Positions 1-5,215 of a stretch of 5,282 bases of DNA are shown here, one piece after another. Numbering within the stretch: the first letter of the stretch is position 1; each line of letters begins with the position of its first letter. A program made the translations under genes and the position numbers. The notes below the pieces were generated by a model. It did not search any database, was not told where the DNA came from, and saw nothing but the letters and a program-made list of their open reading frames with translations. The stretch is from an uncultured Mucilaginibacter sp. (GTDB lineage Bacteria > Bacteroidota > Bacteroidia > Sphingobacteriales > Sphingobacteriaceae), in assembly GCA_946479225.1 (NCBI GenBank), contig CAMLFI010000220.1, forward strand, positions 1 to 5,282, given 5' to 3'.

Positions 1-1
1 G

Positions 2-61
2 CAGTTAGAAGGCAAAAAACGTATGGGTATTGAGGAGTTTTTAAGAGGTGTGAAACTGTAA
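2..61 (+). CDS. fmt: Methionyl-tRNA formyltransferase, C-terminal end (partial)
   Basis: Only the last 19 codons and a TAA stop are present; the gene enters from the left edge. The visible peptide, QLEGKKRMGIEEFLRGVKL, matches the usual C-terminus of bacterial Fmt, where a final strand reading LQLEGKKRM is followed by a short helix of the type xxFLRGxxL. Fmt transfers a formyl group from 10-formyl-tetrahydrofolate to Met-tRNAfMet in the cytoplasm, making the initiator tRNA. The catalytic N-terminal domain lies outside the window, so the call rests on this tail alone, but the tail is characteristic. The gene converges on the reverse-strand DUF1080 gene with 22 bases between the two stops, and I see no clear hairpin terminator in that gap. 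Confidence 0.8.
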   Translation, partial: QLEGKKRMGIEEFLRGVKL

Positions 62-83
62 GTTATATTACCAATCAGAGCTC

Positions 84-974
84 CTATTTAAACGTACTCA
101 GGTCAGGCAATTTATCCAACTTCTTTATTTCAATATTTCGATAGTAAGCCTCTGCTCCTTCTGACTGAAACTGGATCTTTCCACCGGTTAGCGGTTTAGT
201 AGTTCCATCAGTTTCAACAGTACGCGAATTTTCAAGCACCATTACCACGTGGCCGTTAACCACATGTATAGCTTTATCGCCAAAGCAATACAACTCAACC
301 GTTGTCCATTCGCCATGCGGATTTTCAAAATTTCCGGCCAGGTGAGCTACGTTGTTGGCCGGTGCGCCCGTGCCGGATGATGAAAACTTTTGTAACGGCG
401 CAACAGGATTATATATCCAACGTGCGCGTCTGGTTGTATCTTTTTTCTGTGCATGTATATCCATTCCCGTACCACCTAATGCATAATAATCGCCCATATC
501 ACCCTCCTGCACCTGAAACTCTTGACTGCGCAGCCATACATGCCAAAACTGCCCATGCGGCTCTTGACCATGGTACAAGAAACCATTATCGCGTTTATCG
601 TTTGCTCTTGGAGCATATCTTTTCTCGCCAAATTTCACCTCAGCTTTAAGGTGATAATTGCTGAATTGCGCCTTTGTGCTGTAACCGCCAAATATTTCGC
701 CCGATACATGCAATACGGGTTTACCATCCACAATTTCAATAGTAAACACATGCAGCGGATCGTTATTGAGGCCAAGCGGTGTGCCGGTGTTCATACCGTC
801 GCCCTTGTTCCAATCGGGCAAGCTGGTTAAGCTGGTATGTGGTATGCCAATAAATTTATCAAAATATCTACCGTCTTGCGTAAGCAGCGGTGTCCAGGAG
901 TTGGTGAGCGTTTGCGCAAGCGTTGCTGACGATAATAAAAATGCACAGCACAGAATGGTCAAAAATTGTTTCAT
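84..974 (-). CDS. Secreted DUF1080 / 3-keto-disaccharide hydrolase-like protein
   Basis: A 296-residue exported protein. The N-terminus MKQFLTILCCAFLLSSATLAQ is a type I signal peptide with probable cleavage after LA (about residue 20). The CC pair does not sit in a proper lipobox, so a lipoprotein is unlikely. The rest fits the DUF1080 (3-keto-disaccharide hydrolase) jelly-roll fold. Features seen are a DNGFLYHG strand near residue 130, EFQVQEGDMGDYYALGG near 152-168 (the counterpart of the family's EvQI...tGalY region), GEWTTVELYCFGDKAIHVVNG near 222-241, and a C-terminal GGKIQFQSEGAEAYYRNIEIKKL. Family members hydrolyse or lyse 3-keto-glycosides in the envelope of Bacteroidota, but many are uncharacterised and the substrate here is unknown. 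A GTG codon lies immediately upstream (975-977). I chose the ATG at 974 because it is the stronger codon and gives the cleaner signal peptide. The gene lies downstream of the class IV aminotransferase gene on the same strand, 74 bases away, with its own -7 element. Confidence 0.85.
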   Translation of the reverse strand: MKQFLTILCCAFLLSSATLAQTLTNSWTPLLTQDGRYFDKFIGIPHTSLTSLPDWNKGDGMNTGTPLGLNNDPLHVFTIEIVDGKPVLHVSGEIFGGYSTKAQFSNYHLKAEVKFGEKRYAPRANDKRDNGFLYHGQEPHGQFWHVWLRSQEFQVQEGDMGDYYALGGTGMDIHAQKKDTTRRARWIYNPVAPLQKFSSSGTGAPANNVAHLAGNFENPHGEWTTVELYCFGDKAIHVVNGHVVMVLENSRTVETDGTTKPLTGGKIQFQSEGAEAYYRNIEIKKLDKLPDLSTFK

Positions 975-1015
975 CACAAGGTATAATTAAAAGGTTCTGT
1001 TTGAATTGGTTATAT

Positions 1016-1023
1016 CAAATATA
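1016..1023 (-). promoter_or_regulatory. Bacteroidota -7 promoter element for the DUF1080 gene
   Basis: On the reverse strand this reads TATATTTG, an exact match to the Bacteroidota -7 consensus TAnnTTTG. It lies about 41 bases before the ATG at 974, in the 74-base gap after the aminotransferase stop, predicting a 5' leader of roughly 35 bases. I see no TTG-type -33 element at the usual spacing. The upstream stretch is T-rich with short TTTG words at shorter distances. Confidence 0.45.
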
Positions 1024-1048
1024 AACAAAACAAATAAACTTTATCACC

Positions 1049-1879
1049 CTACAACTTATTCAACTCATCCATTAAGGCTTTACTTACCTTATTAAAATAC
1101 CGGCGAATACCGTAGCCCATTACAGTTTGTATACCCTTTACAGAGTTGGTTAAAAAAACCTCATCCGCTTCATATAATATTTCCGGGTTTATCTGGGCTT
1201 CAATAAGTGGTATCCCTATTTTATTTGCGATATCAATTATCACCTGGCGCATTACGCCTTCAACACAGCCTTCGCTTAAAGCAGGTGTATATAAGTGGTT
1301 TTGGTAATGAACAAACACGTTAGAGCTACTGGCCTCGCACAAAAAACCGTTTTGGTTAAGGAGCAACACATCATCTAAATTATTTTGGCTTTTATGGATG
1401 CCTGCAAGGACATAAACCAACGAATTGCAGGTTTTTATGTTAGACAGAAAGTTTGTAGGCTTGCTTAGCTCTGTATAAACATCAATTATAAGGCCTTTGC
1501 TGTTTAAAAAATACCGCGGCTCATCCAAAGGCTGAATTTCGAGCTGATAGCCAATCTTATTTTGAGAAGGTGTATAAAGCCCTTCGGAATCGCGATAAAC
1601 CGTGAGGCGAAGACGACCATGCTTTATTTTATTAACAGAAGCCAACTGATCTGCTTTCTCCTTTAAAAACCAGCTATCCATCTGCGAATAACCGTCCATT
1701 TTTAAGGCCTTCATGCCTTTTTGCAGTCGCTTGGCATGCTCCCCTGCAAATTTAAGCTGCCCTTTTAGCATGCGCATACTTTCAAACAAACCATCACCAT
1801 ACCTGAAGGAGCGGTTAGCAATTGTAAGTACTTTGGTATCTGCAGGTAATATTTCCCCGTTAAAATTTATAAAAAGCAT
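1049..1879 (-). CDS. Class IV PLP aminotransferase, aminodeoxychorismate lyase-like
   Basis: A 276-residue fold-IV PLP enzyme of full family length. The N-terminal SFRYGDGLFESMRML (24-38) is the hallmark of this fold. R51 in HAKRLQ is the probable phosphate-binding arginine, K149 in LSNIKTCNSLVYVLA is the predicted Schiff-base lysine, and E182 in CEASSSNVF is the conserved acid facing the PLP ring nitrogen. EGCVEGVMRQVI (203-214) and ADEVFLTNSVKGIQTV (238-253) complete the cofactor pocket. The family includes branched-chain and D-amino-acid aminotransferases and 4-amino-4-deoxychorismate lyase (PabC, which makes p-aminobenzoate for folate). The short length and the GVMRQ segment, which resembles GIMRQ of E. 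coli PabC, favour a PabC-like role, but no pabA or pabB is visible here and the substrate cannot be fixed from motifs. No Shine-Dalgarno precedes the ATG, as is common in this phylum. An exact -7 element lies upstream. Confidence 0.88.
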   Translation of the reverse strand: MLFINFNGEILPADTKVLTIANRSFRYGDGLFESMRMLKGQLKFAGEHAKRLQKGMKALKMDGYSQMDSWFLKEKADQLASVNKIKHGRLRLTVYRDSEGLYTPSQNKIGYQLEIQPLDEPRYFLNSKGLIIDVYTELSKPTNFLSNIKTCNSLVYVLAGIHKSQNNLDDVLLLNQNGFLCEASSSNVFVHYQNHLYTPALSEGCVEGVMRQVIIDIANKIGIPLIEAQINPEILYEADEVFLTNSVKGIQTVMGYGIRRYFNKVSKALMDELNKL

Positions 1880-1910
1880 GGGCAGCAGCAGGACGTTAAT
1901 GATGTTTTGA

Positions 1911-1937
1911 CAAAGGTAGTTTTGCTATTGTTACAAA
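1911..1937 (-). promoter_or_regulatory. Promoter candidate for the class IV aminotransferase gene
   Basis: On the reverse strand, TTTG (1934-1937) and TACCTTTG (1911-1918) are separated by 15 bases. TACCTTTG matches the Bacteroidota -7 consensus TAnnTTTG exactly. The TTTG could be the -33 element, although the spacing is a few bases shorter than usual. The -7 element is 31 bases before the ATG at 1879. It lies in the 79-base gap after the pseudouridine synthase gene, so this gene can probably be transcribed independently of it. Confidence 0.45.
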
Positions 1938-1958
1938 CCTAGGGCTTATAATCCCTAA

Positions 1959-2987
1959 TTATATCGGAGCGGTGTATTTTCGCCACTTTTCAAGGACTGC
2001 CGAAAAATCTGGCGGAAGTGGTGCCTCAAAATTTATATGCTTCTTTTTAGATGGGTGCACAAAGCCAAGGGTTTGAGCGTGCAATGCCTGCCGAGGCATC
2101 AACTCGAAACAGTTTTCAACAAACTGTTTGTACTTGCTAAACACAGTTCCCTTCAATATTTTGTCGCCGCCATACGTAGCGTCACTAAATAAAGGATGCC
2201 CAATATGCCTCATATGGGCGCGTATTTGGTGGGTACGGCCGGTCTCTAACTGACATTCTATCAACGTAACATAATTTAGCCGCTCTAACACTTTGTAGTG
2301 CGTTACAGACCATTTTCCTTTTTCAGGATCATCATATATTGACATCACGCGCCTGTCGGCCACGCTGCGGCCAATGTAGCCCGTTACGGTACCATCATGT
2401 TCTAAATCGCCCCAAACCAGTGCCAGATATTTGCGTGTGATGGTATGATCAAAAAACTGTTTGGCCAGGTAATTCATAGAGCGCTCATTCTTGCTGATAA
2501 GCAGCAAACCTGACGTGTCTTTATCAATGCGGTGCACCAAACCCGGCCGCCCGTCGTTTCCGGGTAGTGTAGGCAGTTGCTGAAAGTGATACACCAAAGC
2601 GTTCACTAAGGTACCTGTGTAGTTGTTATAACCCGGATGCACCACCATACCGGCTTCTTTATTTACCACCAATACGTCATCATCCTCATAAACAATGGTG
2701 ATGGGTAAATTTTCCGGGTAAACTTCTGTATCGCGTGGGGGGTGCGGTAATACTACCGATATAACATCCAGCGGTTTTACTTTGTAGCTGGGCTTAACAG
2801 CCTTATCATTAACCAGCACGTTTTCGGCATCAATAGCATTTTGTATGCGGTTGCGCGATGCGTTTTCAACCCTGTGCATTAAAAACTTATCAATACGTAA
2901 AAGCGACTGCCCCTTATCTACCACAACACGCAGGTGTTCGTACAGGTCCTGTTCTTCCTGCTCGTATGCTTCAACGTCCTGATCCAT
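1959..2987 (-). CDS. rluD: RluA/RluD-family 23S rRNA pseudouridine synthase
   Basis: A complete 342-residue pseudouridine synthase. After an acidic N-terminal leader (about residues 1-18, rich in D, E and Q) comes an S4 RNA-binding domain at about 28-80 (LLRIDKFLMHRVENASRNRIQNAI then VLVNDKAVKPSYKV). The catalytic domain begins near residue 96. The signature HRIDKDTSG (152-160) contains the predicted catalytic aspartate D155. LETGRTHQIRAHMRHIGHPLFSD (247-269) is the second conserved family motif, and ALHAQTLGFVHP (301-312) the C-terminal one. The S4 domain plus this motif set matches RluD/RluC rather than the S4-less RluA. E. coli RluD modifies U1911, U1915 and U1917 in helix 69 of 23S rRNA; that exact target is inferred here. 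The acidic leader running into YEHLRVVVDKGQSLLRIDKFL resembles what I recall of Bacteroidota homologues, supporting this ATG. The next methionine is M38, inside the S4 domain. Confidence 0.92.
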   Translation of the reverse strand: MDQDVEAYEQEEQDLYEHLRVVVDKGQSLLRIDKFLMHRVENASRNRIQNAIDAENVLVNDKAVKPSYKVKPLDVISVVLPHPPRDTEVYPENLPITIVYEDDDVLVVNKEAGMVVHPGYNNYTGTLVNALVYHFQQLPTLPGNDGRPGLVHRIDKDTSGLLLISKNERSMNYLAKQFFDHTITRKYLALVWGDLEHDGTVTGYIGRSVADRRVMSIYDDPEKGKWSVTHYKVLERLNYVTLIECQLETGRTHQIRAHMRHIGHPLFSDATYGGDKILKGTVFSKYKQFVENCFELMPRQALHAQTLGFVHPSKKKHINFEAPLPPDFSAVLEKWRKYTAPI

Positions 2988-2991
2988 GGGG

Positions 2992-2999
2992 CAAAAGTA
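2992..2999 (-). promoter_or_regulatory. -7 element abutting the start of the pseudouridine synthase gene
   Basis: The reverse strand reads TACTTTTG, an exact TAnnTTTG match, followed by only four C residues and then the ATG (2985-2987). With the usual few-base spacing from -7 element to start site, transcription would begin at or within a base or two of the ATG, giving a leaderless or nearly leaderless mRNA. No TTG-type -33 element is evident at standard spacing upstream, where the sequence is A/T-rich. Confidence 0.5.
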
Positions 3000-3078
3000 G
3001 CTGTTTTTTTAATATCGGTTTTGTATGTTTATTATTAAATACCCATTTGTAGTTATTTTTTTAATAGCAATAATATCC

Positions 3079-3086
3079 TACATTTA
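3079..3086 (+). promoter_or_regulatory. Weak -7 candidate for the DUF6588 gene
   Basis: TACATTTA differs at one position from TAnnTTTG and lies 28 bases before the ATG at 3115, in the 127-base divergent region shared with the pseudouridine synthase gene. A TTTG word at about 3046-3049 is too far away to be a normal -33 partner. The rest of 3000-3105 is A/T-rich with no other recognisable signal. This is the best of a weak set. Confidence 0.25.
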
Positions 3087-3114
3087 CTTTACCAATTAAT
3101 TTTAAATGACGATT

Positions 3115-4170
3115 ATGAAAAAACTCTACTCTTTTATCGCGGCGGCATTACTTGTCGGTGCATCATTAACGGCTAGCGCACAGGACGATGACGGCTTTAG
3201 TGATTTATTAAGATCAAACTCTGCAGATGCAACACTGCTATTCAAAAACTATGCTAACCCTTTATTTAAAGGCTTTGGTATTGGTTTAAACAGTGGCTGG
3301 AATAACACCGCCGCTACTAAAAAATTATTGCATTTTGATCTGCGGATAACTGCAAACGCGGCGCTTGTACCAACTATGGACAAAACCTTTGATGTCACTA
3401 AAATAGGCTTGTCAAACCGTGTAAGAGTAGACGGAACTTCTACTACAAACATTGCACAAACTTTTGGTGGCGACAAAGATGTTGCTACCCCGGTTATGGC
3501 TTTGTATGATGCTAACAACACTAAACTTGGAACATTTAAAATGCCCGACGCAGTGCTTGGTGTAATACCTGCACCTAACATTCAGTTAACCGTTGGTTTA
3601 GTAAAAAACACTGATGTTACTTTCCGTATAACCCCGGACATAAAACTAGGCGAAGATGCAGGAACAGTTGGGTTGTTTGGCCTTGGTTTTAAACACAACA
3701 TAATAAAAGACTTTTCTAAAACAAGCACTTTTGATCTTGCGGTAGCTGTAAACTATAGCCGTATCAACTATTCAAAACCGCTTAACGTAGCTAACGAAGA
3801 CAATACATCAAATGCTTCAAACAACCAGCGTATTGATGCTAAATTCAGTGGCGTTAATGTACAGGCTATCCTGTCAAAAAAACTGTTATTCTTTACTCCG
3901 TTTGTATCGGTAGGCTATCAAACCGCAAAAACTGATTTTGGTGTATTAGGTAAATATGTAGTTAAATCAGGTGGTACTGCAGGACCAACCGGACCTATTT
4001 ATACATATACCACACTTACAGATCCGGTTCACATTAATGAAACCAGCATAACCGGTATTCGTGGCGATGTAGGTTTCCAGTTAAACCTGGCTATTTTACG
4101 TATTTATGCTTCGGTAGGCAGTGGCAGCGGTTACATTTCTGGTAATGGTGGCATAGGACTTGGCTTTTAA
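3115..4170 (+). CDS. DUF6588-family protein, probable outer-membrane beta-barrel
   Basis: A 351-residue exported protein. MKKLYSFIAAALLVGASLTASAQ is a clear type I signal peptide with likely cleavage after ASA (residue 22). The mature protein opens with an acidic stretch and a helix-like segment, then NYANPLFKGFGIGLNSGWNNTA and HFDLRITANAALVPTMDKTFDV, which match what I know of the Bacteroidota DUF6588 family. The remainder alternates polar and hydrophobic residues, as in transmembrane beta-strands, and ends in GNGGIGLGF with a terminal phenylalanine, typical of outer-membrane barrels. No enzymatic motif is visible, and the molecular role of the family is unknown to me. An in-frame ATG nine bases upstream (3106) would add MTI. 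I prefer 3115 because MKK begins a canonical signal peptide. The gene for a fold-II PLP enzyme starts nine bases after the stop, so co-transcription is likely, though a functional link is not obvious. Confidence 0.82.
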   Translation: MKKLYSFIAAALLVGASLTASAQDDDGFSDLLRSNSADATLLFKNYANPLFKGFGIGLNSGWNNTAATKKLLHFDLRITANAALVPTMDKTFDVTKIGLSNRVRVDGTSTTNIAQTFGGDKDVATPVMALYDANNTKLGTFKMPDAVLGVIPAPNIQLTVGLVKNTDVTFRITPDIKLGEDAGTVGLFGLGFKHNIIKDFSKTSTFDLAVAVNYSRINYSKPLNVANEDNTSNASNNQRIDAKFSGVNVQAILSKKLLFFTPFVSVGYQTAKTDFGVLGKYVVKSGGTAGPTGPIYTYTTLTDPVHINETSITGIRGDVGFQLNLAILRIYASVGSGSGYISGNGGIGLGF

Positions 4171-4179
4171 CGCCGGTTA

Positions 4180-5073
4180 ATGAATATCGATCTGGATATT
4201 TATAGCCCCGTTCATCAAATAAAGGATAAACTTTTTGATGAACGGGGCTTATCTGTTTTTATAAAACGCGACGACCTGATACACCCTATAATATCAGGCA
4301 ATAAATGGCGTAAGCTTAAATATCTCCTTAAAAAAGCGCAGTCGCAGAACAAAAACCATTTAGTAACATTTGGAGGGGCTTTCTCTAATCATTTGCTAGC
4401 TACAGCCGGCGCTGCAGCTTTGTTCGGGTTTAAAGCCACGGGGTTTGTGCGTGGCGACGAGGTGGAAAACGACATGCTTTTTATGTGCAGGGTGCATGGA
4501 ATGAAACTAATTTATGTTGACAGGGAAAGTTATCGCGATAAACACGCCTTGTTCAACCAACATTTTGCTGACGATAATGATGCCTTTTTTATTGACGAAG
4601 GCGGCGCATCGCCCGAGGCGGCACGGGGTTGCAGTGAACTGGTGGACGAACTAACCGACACTTACGATCATATTTTTTGCGCCTGCGGTACCGGCACAAT
4701 GGCAGCCGGAATTATTAATGGCTTGCGGGCGCATCAATTAACCACACAAATGCATTGCATACCTGTTTTAAAAGGTGGCATTTTTTTGGGCGAAGTTATT
4801 GATGCTCTTTTACTACAGCCACATGAATATAAGCTTCACGCTGATTATCATTTCGGCGGATACGCAAAAGTAAACCCTGAACTTATTGCCTTTATTAAAA
4901 CGTTTGTTGCAGAAACAGGTATATTGATAGATCCCGTTTATACAGGTAAAATGCTTTATGCTATTTATGATATGGCCGCAAAAGATCAATTTGCGCCCGG
5001 CAGTAAGATTTTAGCCATTCATAGTGGTGGTATTTGGGGTTTGTTGGGGATGAAAGACAGGTTTACACTATAG
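4180..5073 (+). CDS. ACC deaminase / D-cysteine desulfhydrase family PLP enzyme
   Basis: A complete 297-residue fold-II (tryptophan synthase beta-type) PLP enzyme. FIKRDDLIHPIISGNKWRKLKYLL (27-50) holds the predicted Schiff-base lysine K42. TFGGAFSNHLLATA (63-76) is the substrate carboxylate-binding loop with S69, N70 and H71. CGTGTMAAG (169-177) is the glycine-rich phosphate loop. DPVYTGK (251-257) and IHSGG (280-284) line the active site near the C-terminus. Members deaminate 1-aminocyclopropane-1-carboxylate or break D-cysteine into pyruvate, sulfide and ammonia. The positions reported to separate the two activities are Glu and Leu in ACC deaminase and Ser and Thr in plant desulfhydrase. 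Here they are T255 and S282, so a desulfhydrase-like or other D-amino-acid role is more likely (inference). The length is slightly short for the family, but all motifs are present. The ATG partly overlaps an out-of-frame TAA, nine bases after the DUF6588 stop. Codons 9-24 contain a perfect 16-bp inverted repeat. Confidence 0.9.
   Translation: MNIDLDIYSPVHQIKDKLFDERGLSVFIKRDDLIHPIISGNKWRKLKYLLKKAQSQNKNHLVTFGGAFSNHLLATAGAAALFGFKATGFVRGDEVENDMLFMCRVHGMKLIYVDRESYRDKHALFNQHFADDNDAFFIDEGGASPEAARGCSELVDELTDTYDHIFCACGTGTMAAGIINGLRAHQLTTQMHCIPVLKGGIFLGEVIDALLLQPHEYKLHADYHFGGYAKVNPELIAFIKTFVAETGILIDPVYTGKMLYAIYDMAAKDQFAPGSKILAIHSGGIWGLLGMKDRFTL
4204..4249 (+). repeat. Perfect 16-bp inverted repeat inside the PLP-enzyme gene
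   Basis: AGCCCCGTTCATCAAA (4204-4219) is followed after 14 bases by its exact reverse complement TTTGATGAACGGGGCT (4234-4249). In RNA this would be a strong hairpin, with a GC-rich base and a loop that can tighten through AAAG/CTTT pairing around GATAAA. It starts 25 bases into the coding sequence (codons 9-24) and about 34 bases after the DUF6588 stop. A run of five T (4256-4260) follows seven bases later, somewhat far for a standard intrinsic terminator. Confidence 0.9.
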
Positions 5074-5141
5074 AAAACCCTTATACCATTTTAAACATCG
5101 GGACAAAAAGCTGCTTTAGTTTATTTAAAGTTGTTTTTTTT

Positions 5142-5172
5142 GCCATCGGTTCAAAAACCGCCTAATTATGGC
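5142..5172 (+). other. Alternative hairpin competing with the downstream terminator
   Basis: GCCAT (5142-5146) directly followed by CGGTT (5147-5151) can pair with AACCG (5156-5160, loop CAAA) and ATGGC (5168-5172), leaving a seven-base bulge (5161-5167). The same ATGGC is the 5' arm of the terminator hairpin, so the two structures exclude each other. The base pairing is plain to see; any regulatory role is speculative because the arms are only five bases each. Confidence 0.3.
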
Positions 5173-5188
5173 AATCAGGCCATTTTTT
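5168..5188 (+). terminator. Intrinsic terminator after the PLP-enzyme gene
   Basis: ATGGC (5168-5172), loop AATCAG, GCCAT (5179-5183), immediately followed by a T run through 5188. The stem is short (5 bp) but the layout is that of a rho-independent terminator. It lies 95 bases past the stop of the ACC deaminase/desulfhydrase-type gene and just before the promoter element of the next gene. The rest of 5074-5167 shows no gene. Confidence 0.5.
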
Positions 5189-5189
5189 G

Positions 5190-5197
5190 TACATTTG
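5190..5197 (+). promoter_or_regulatory. -7 promoter element of the lysine transaminase gene
   Basis: TACATTTG is an exact match to the Bacteroidota -7 consensus TAnnTTTG. It is 18 bases before the ATG at 5216, predicting a leader of about 10-14 bases. It begins two bases after the terminator T run, so any -33 contacts would overlap the terminator hairpin. No clear TTG is present at the expected distance. Confidence 0.5.
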
Positions 5198-5215
5198 ATA
5201 ATATAATCTGCTACT

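Noticed and set aside
923..936. 14-base word TTGCTGACGATAAT repeated at 4565-4578
   Set aside because: The two copies lie in unrelated genes and different reading contexts, with no flanking similarity; one such match in 5 kb is within reach of chance.
930..974. Possible lipoprotein signal (CC pair) in the DUF1080 protein
   Set aside because: The residues before the cysteines (LTIL) do not form a lipobox, and the cysteines sit within the hydrophobic core of a normal signal peptide.
302..990. Overlapping forward reading frames of 74-115 codons opposite the DUF1080 gene
   Set aside because: They lie antisense to a well-supported secreted protein, have no recognisable domains and no promoter or start-site support; they are shadows of the reverse-strand gene.
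1940..1957. TAGGG/CCCTA inverted repeat just after the pseudouridine synthase stop, as a possible terminator
   Set aside because: The stem is only 5 bp and there is no T run on the reverse strand after it (GGTTTG follows).
2110..2126. CAGTTT/AAACTG small hairpin within the pseudouridine synthase gene
   Set aside because: A six-base arm in a 5-kb window is expected by chance, and it lies in conserved coding sequence with no T run suited to termination.
2988..3105. Divergent intergenic region examined for a small RNA, riboswitch or operator
   Set aside because: It is A/T-rich, with no convincing stem-loop, palindromic operator or T-run terminator beyond the -7 elements already listed.
3249..3581. 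Reverse-strand 110-codon frame inside the DUF6588 gene
   Set aside because: It is opposite a gene with a clear signal peptide and family match, and its translation has no recognisable motif.
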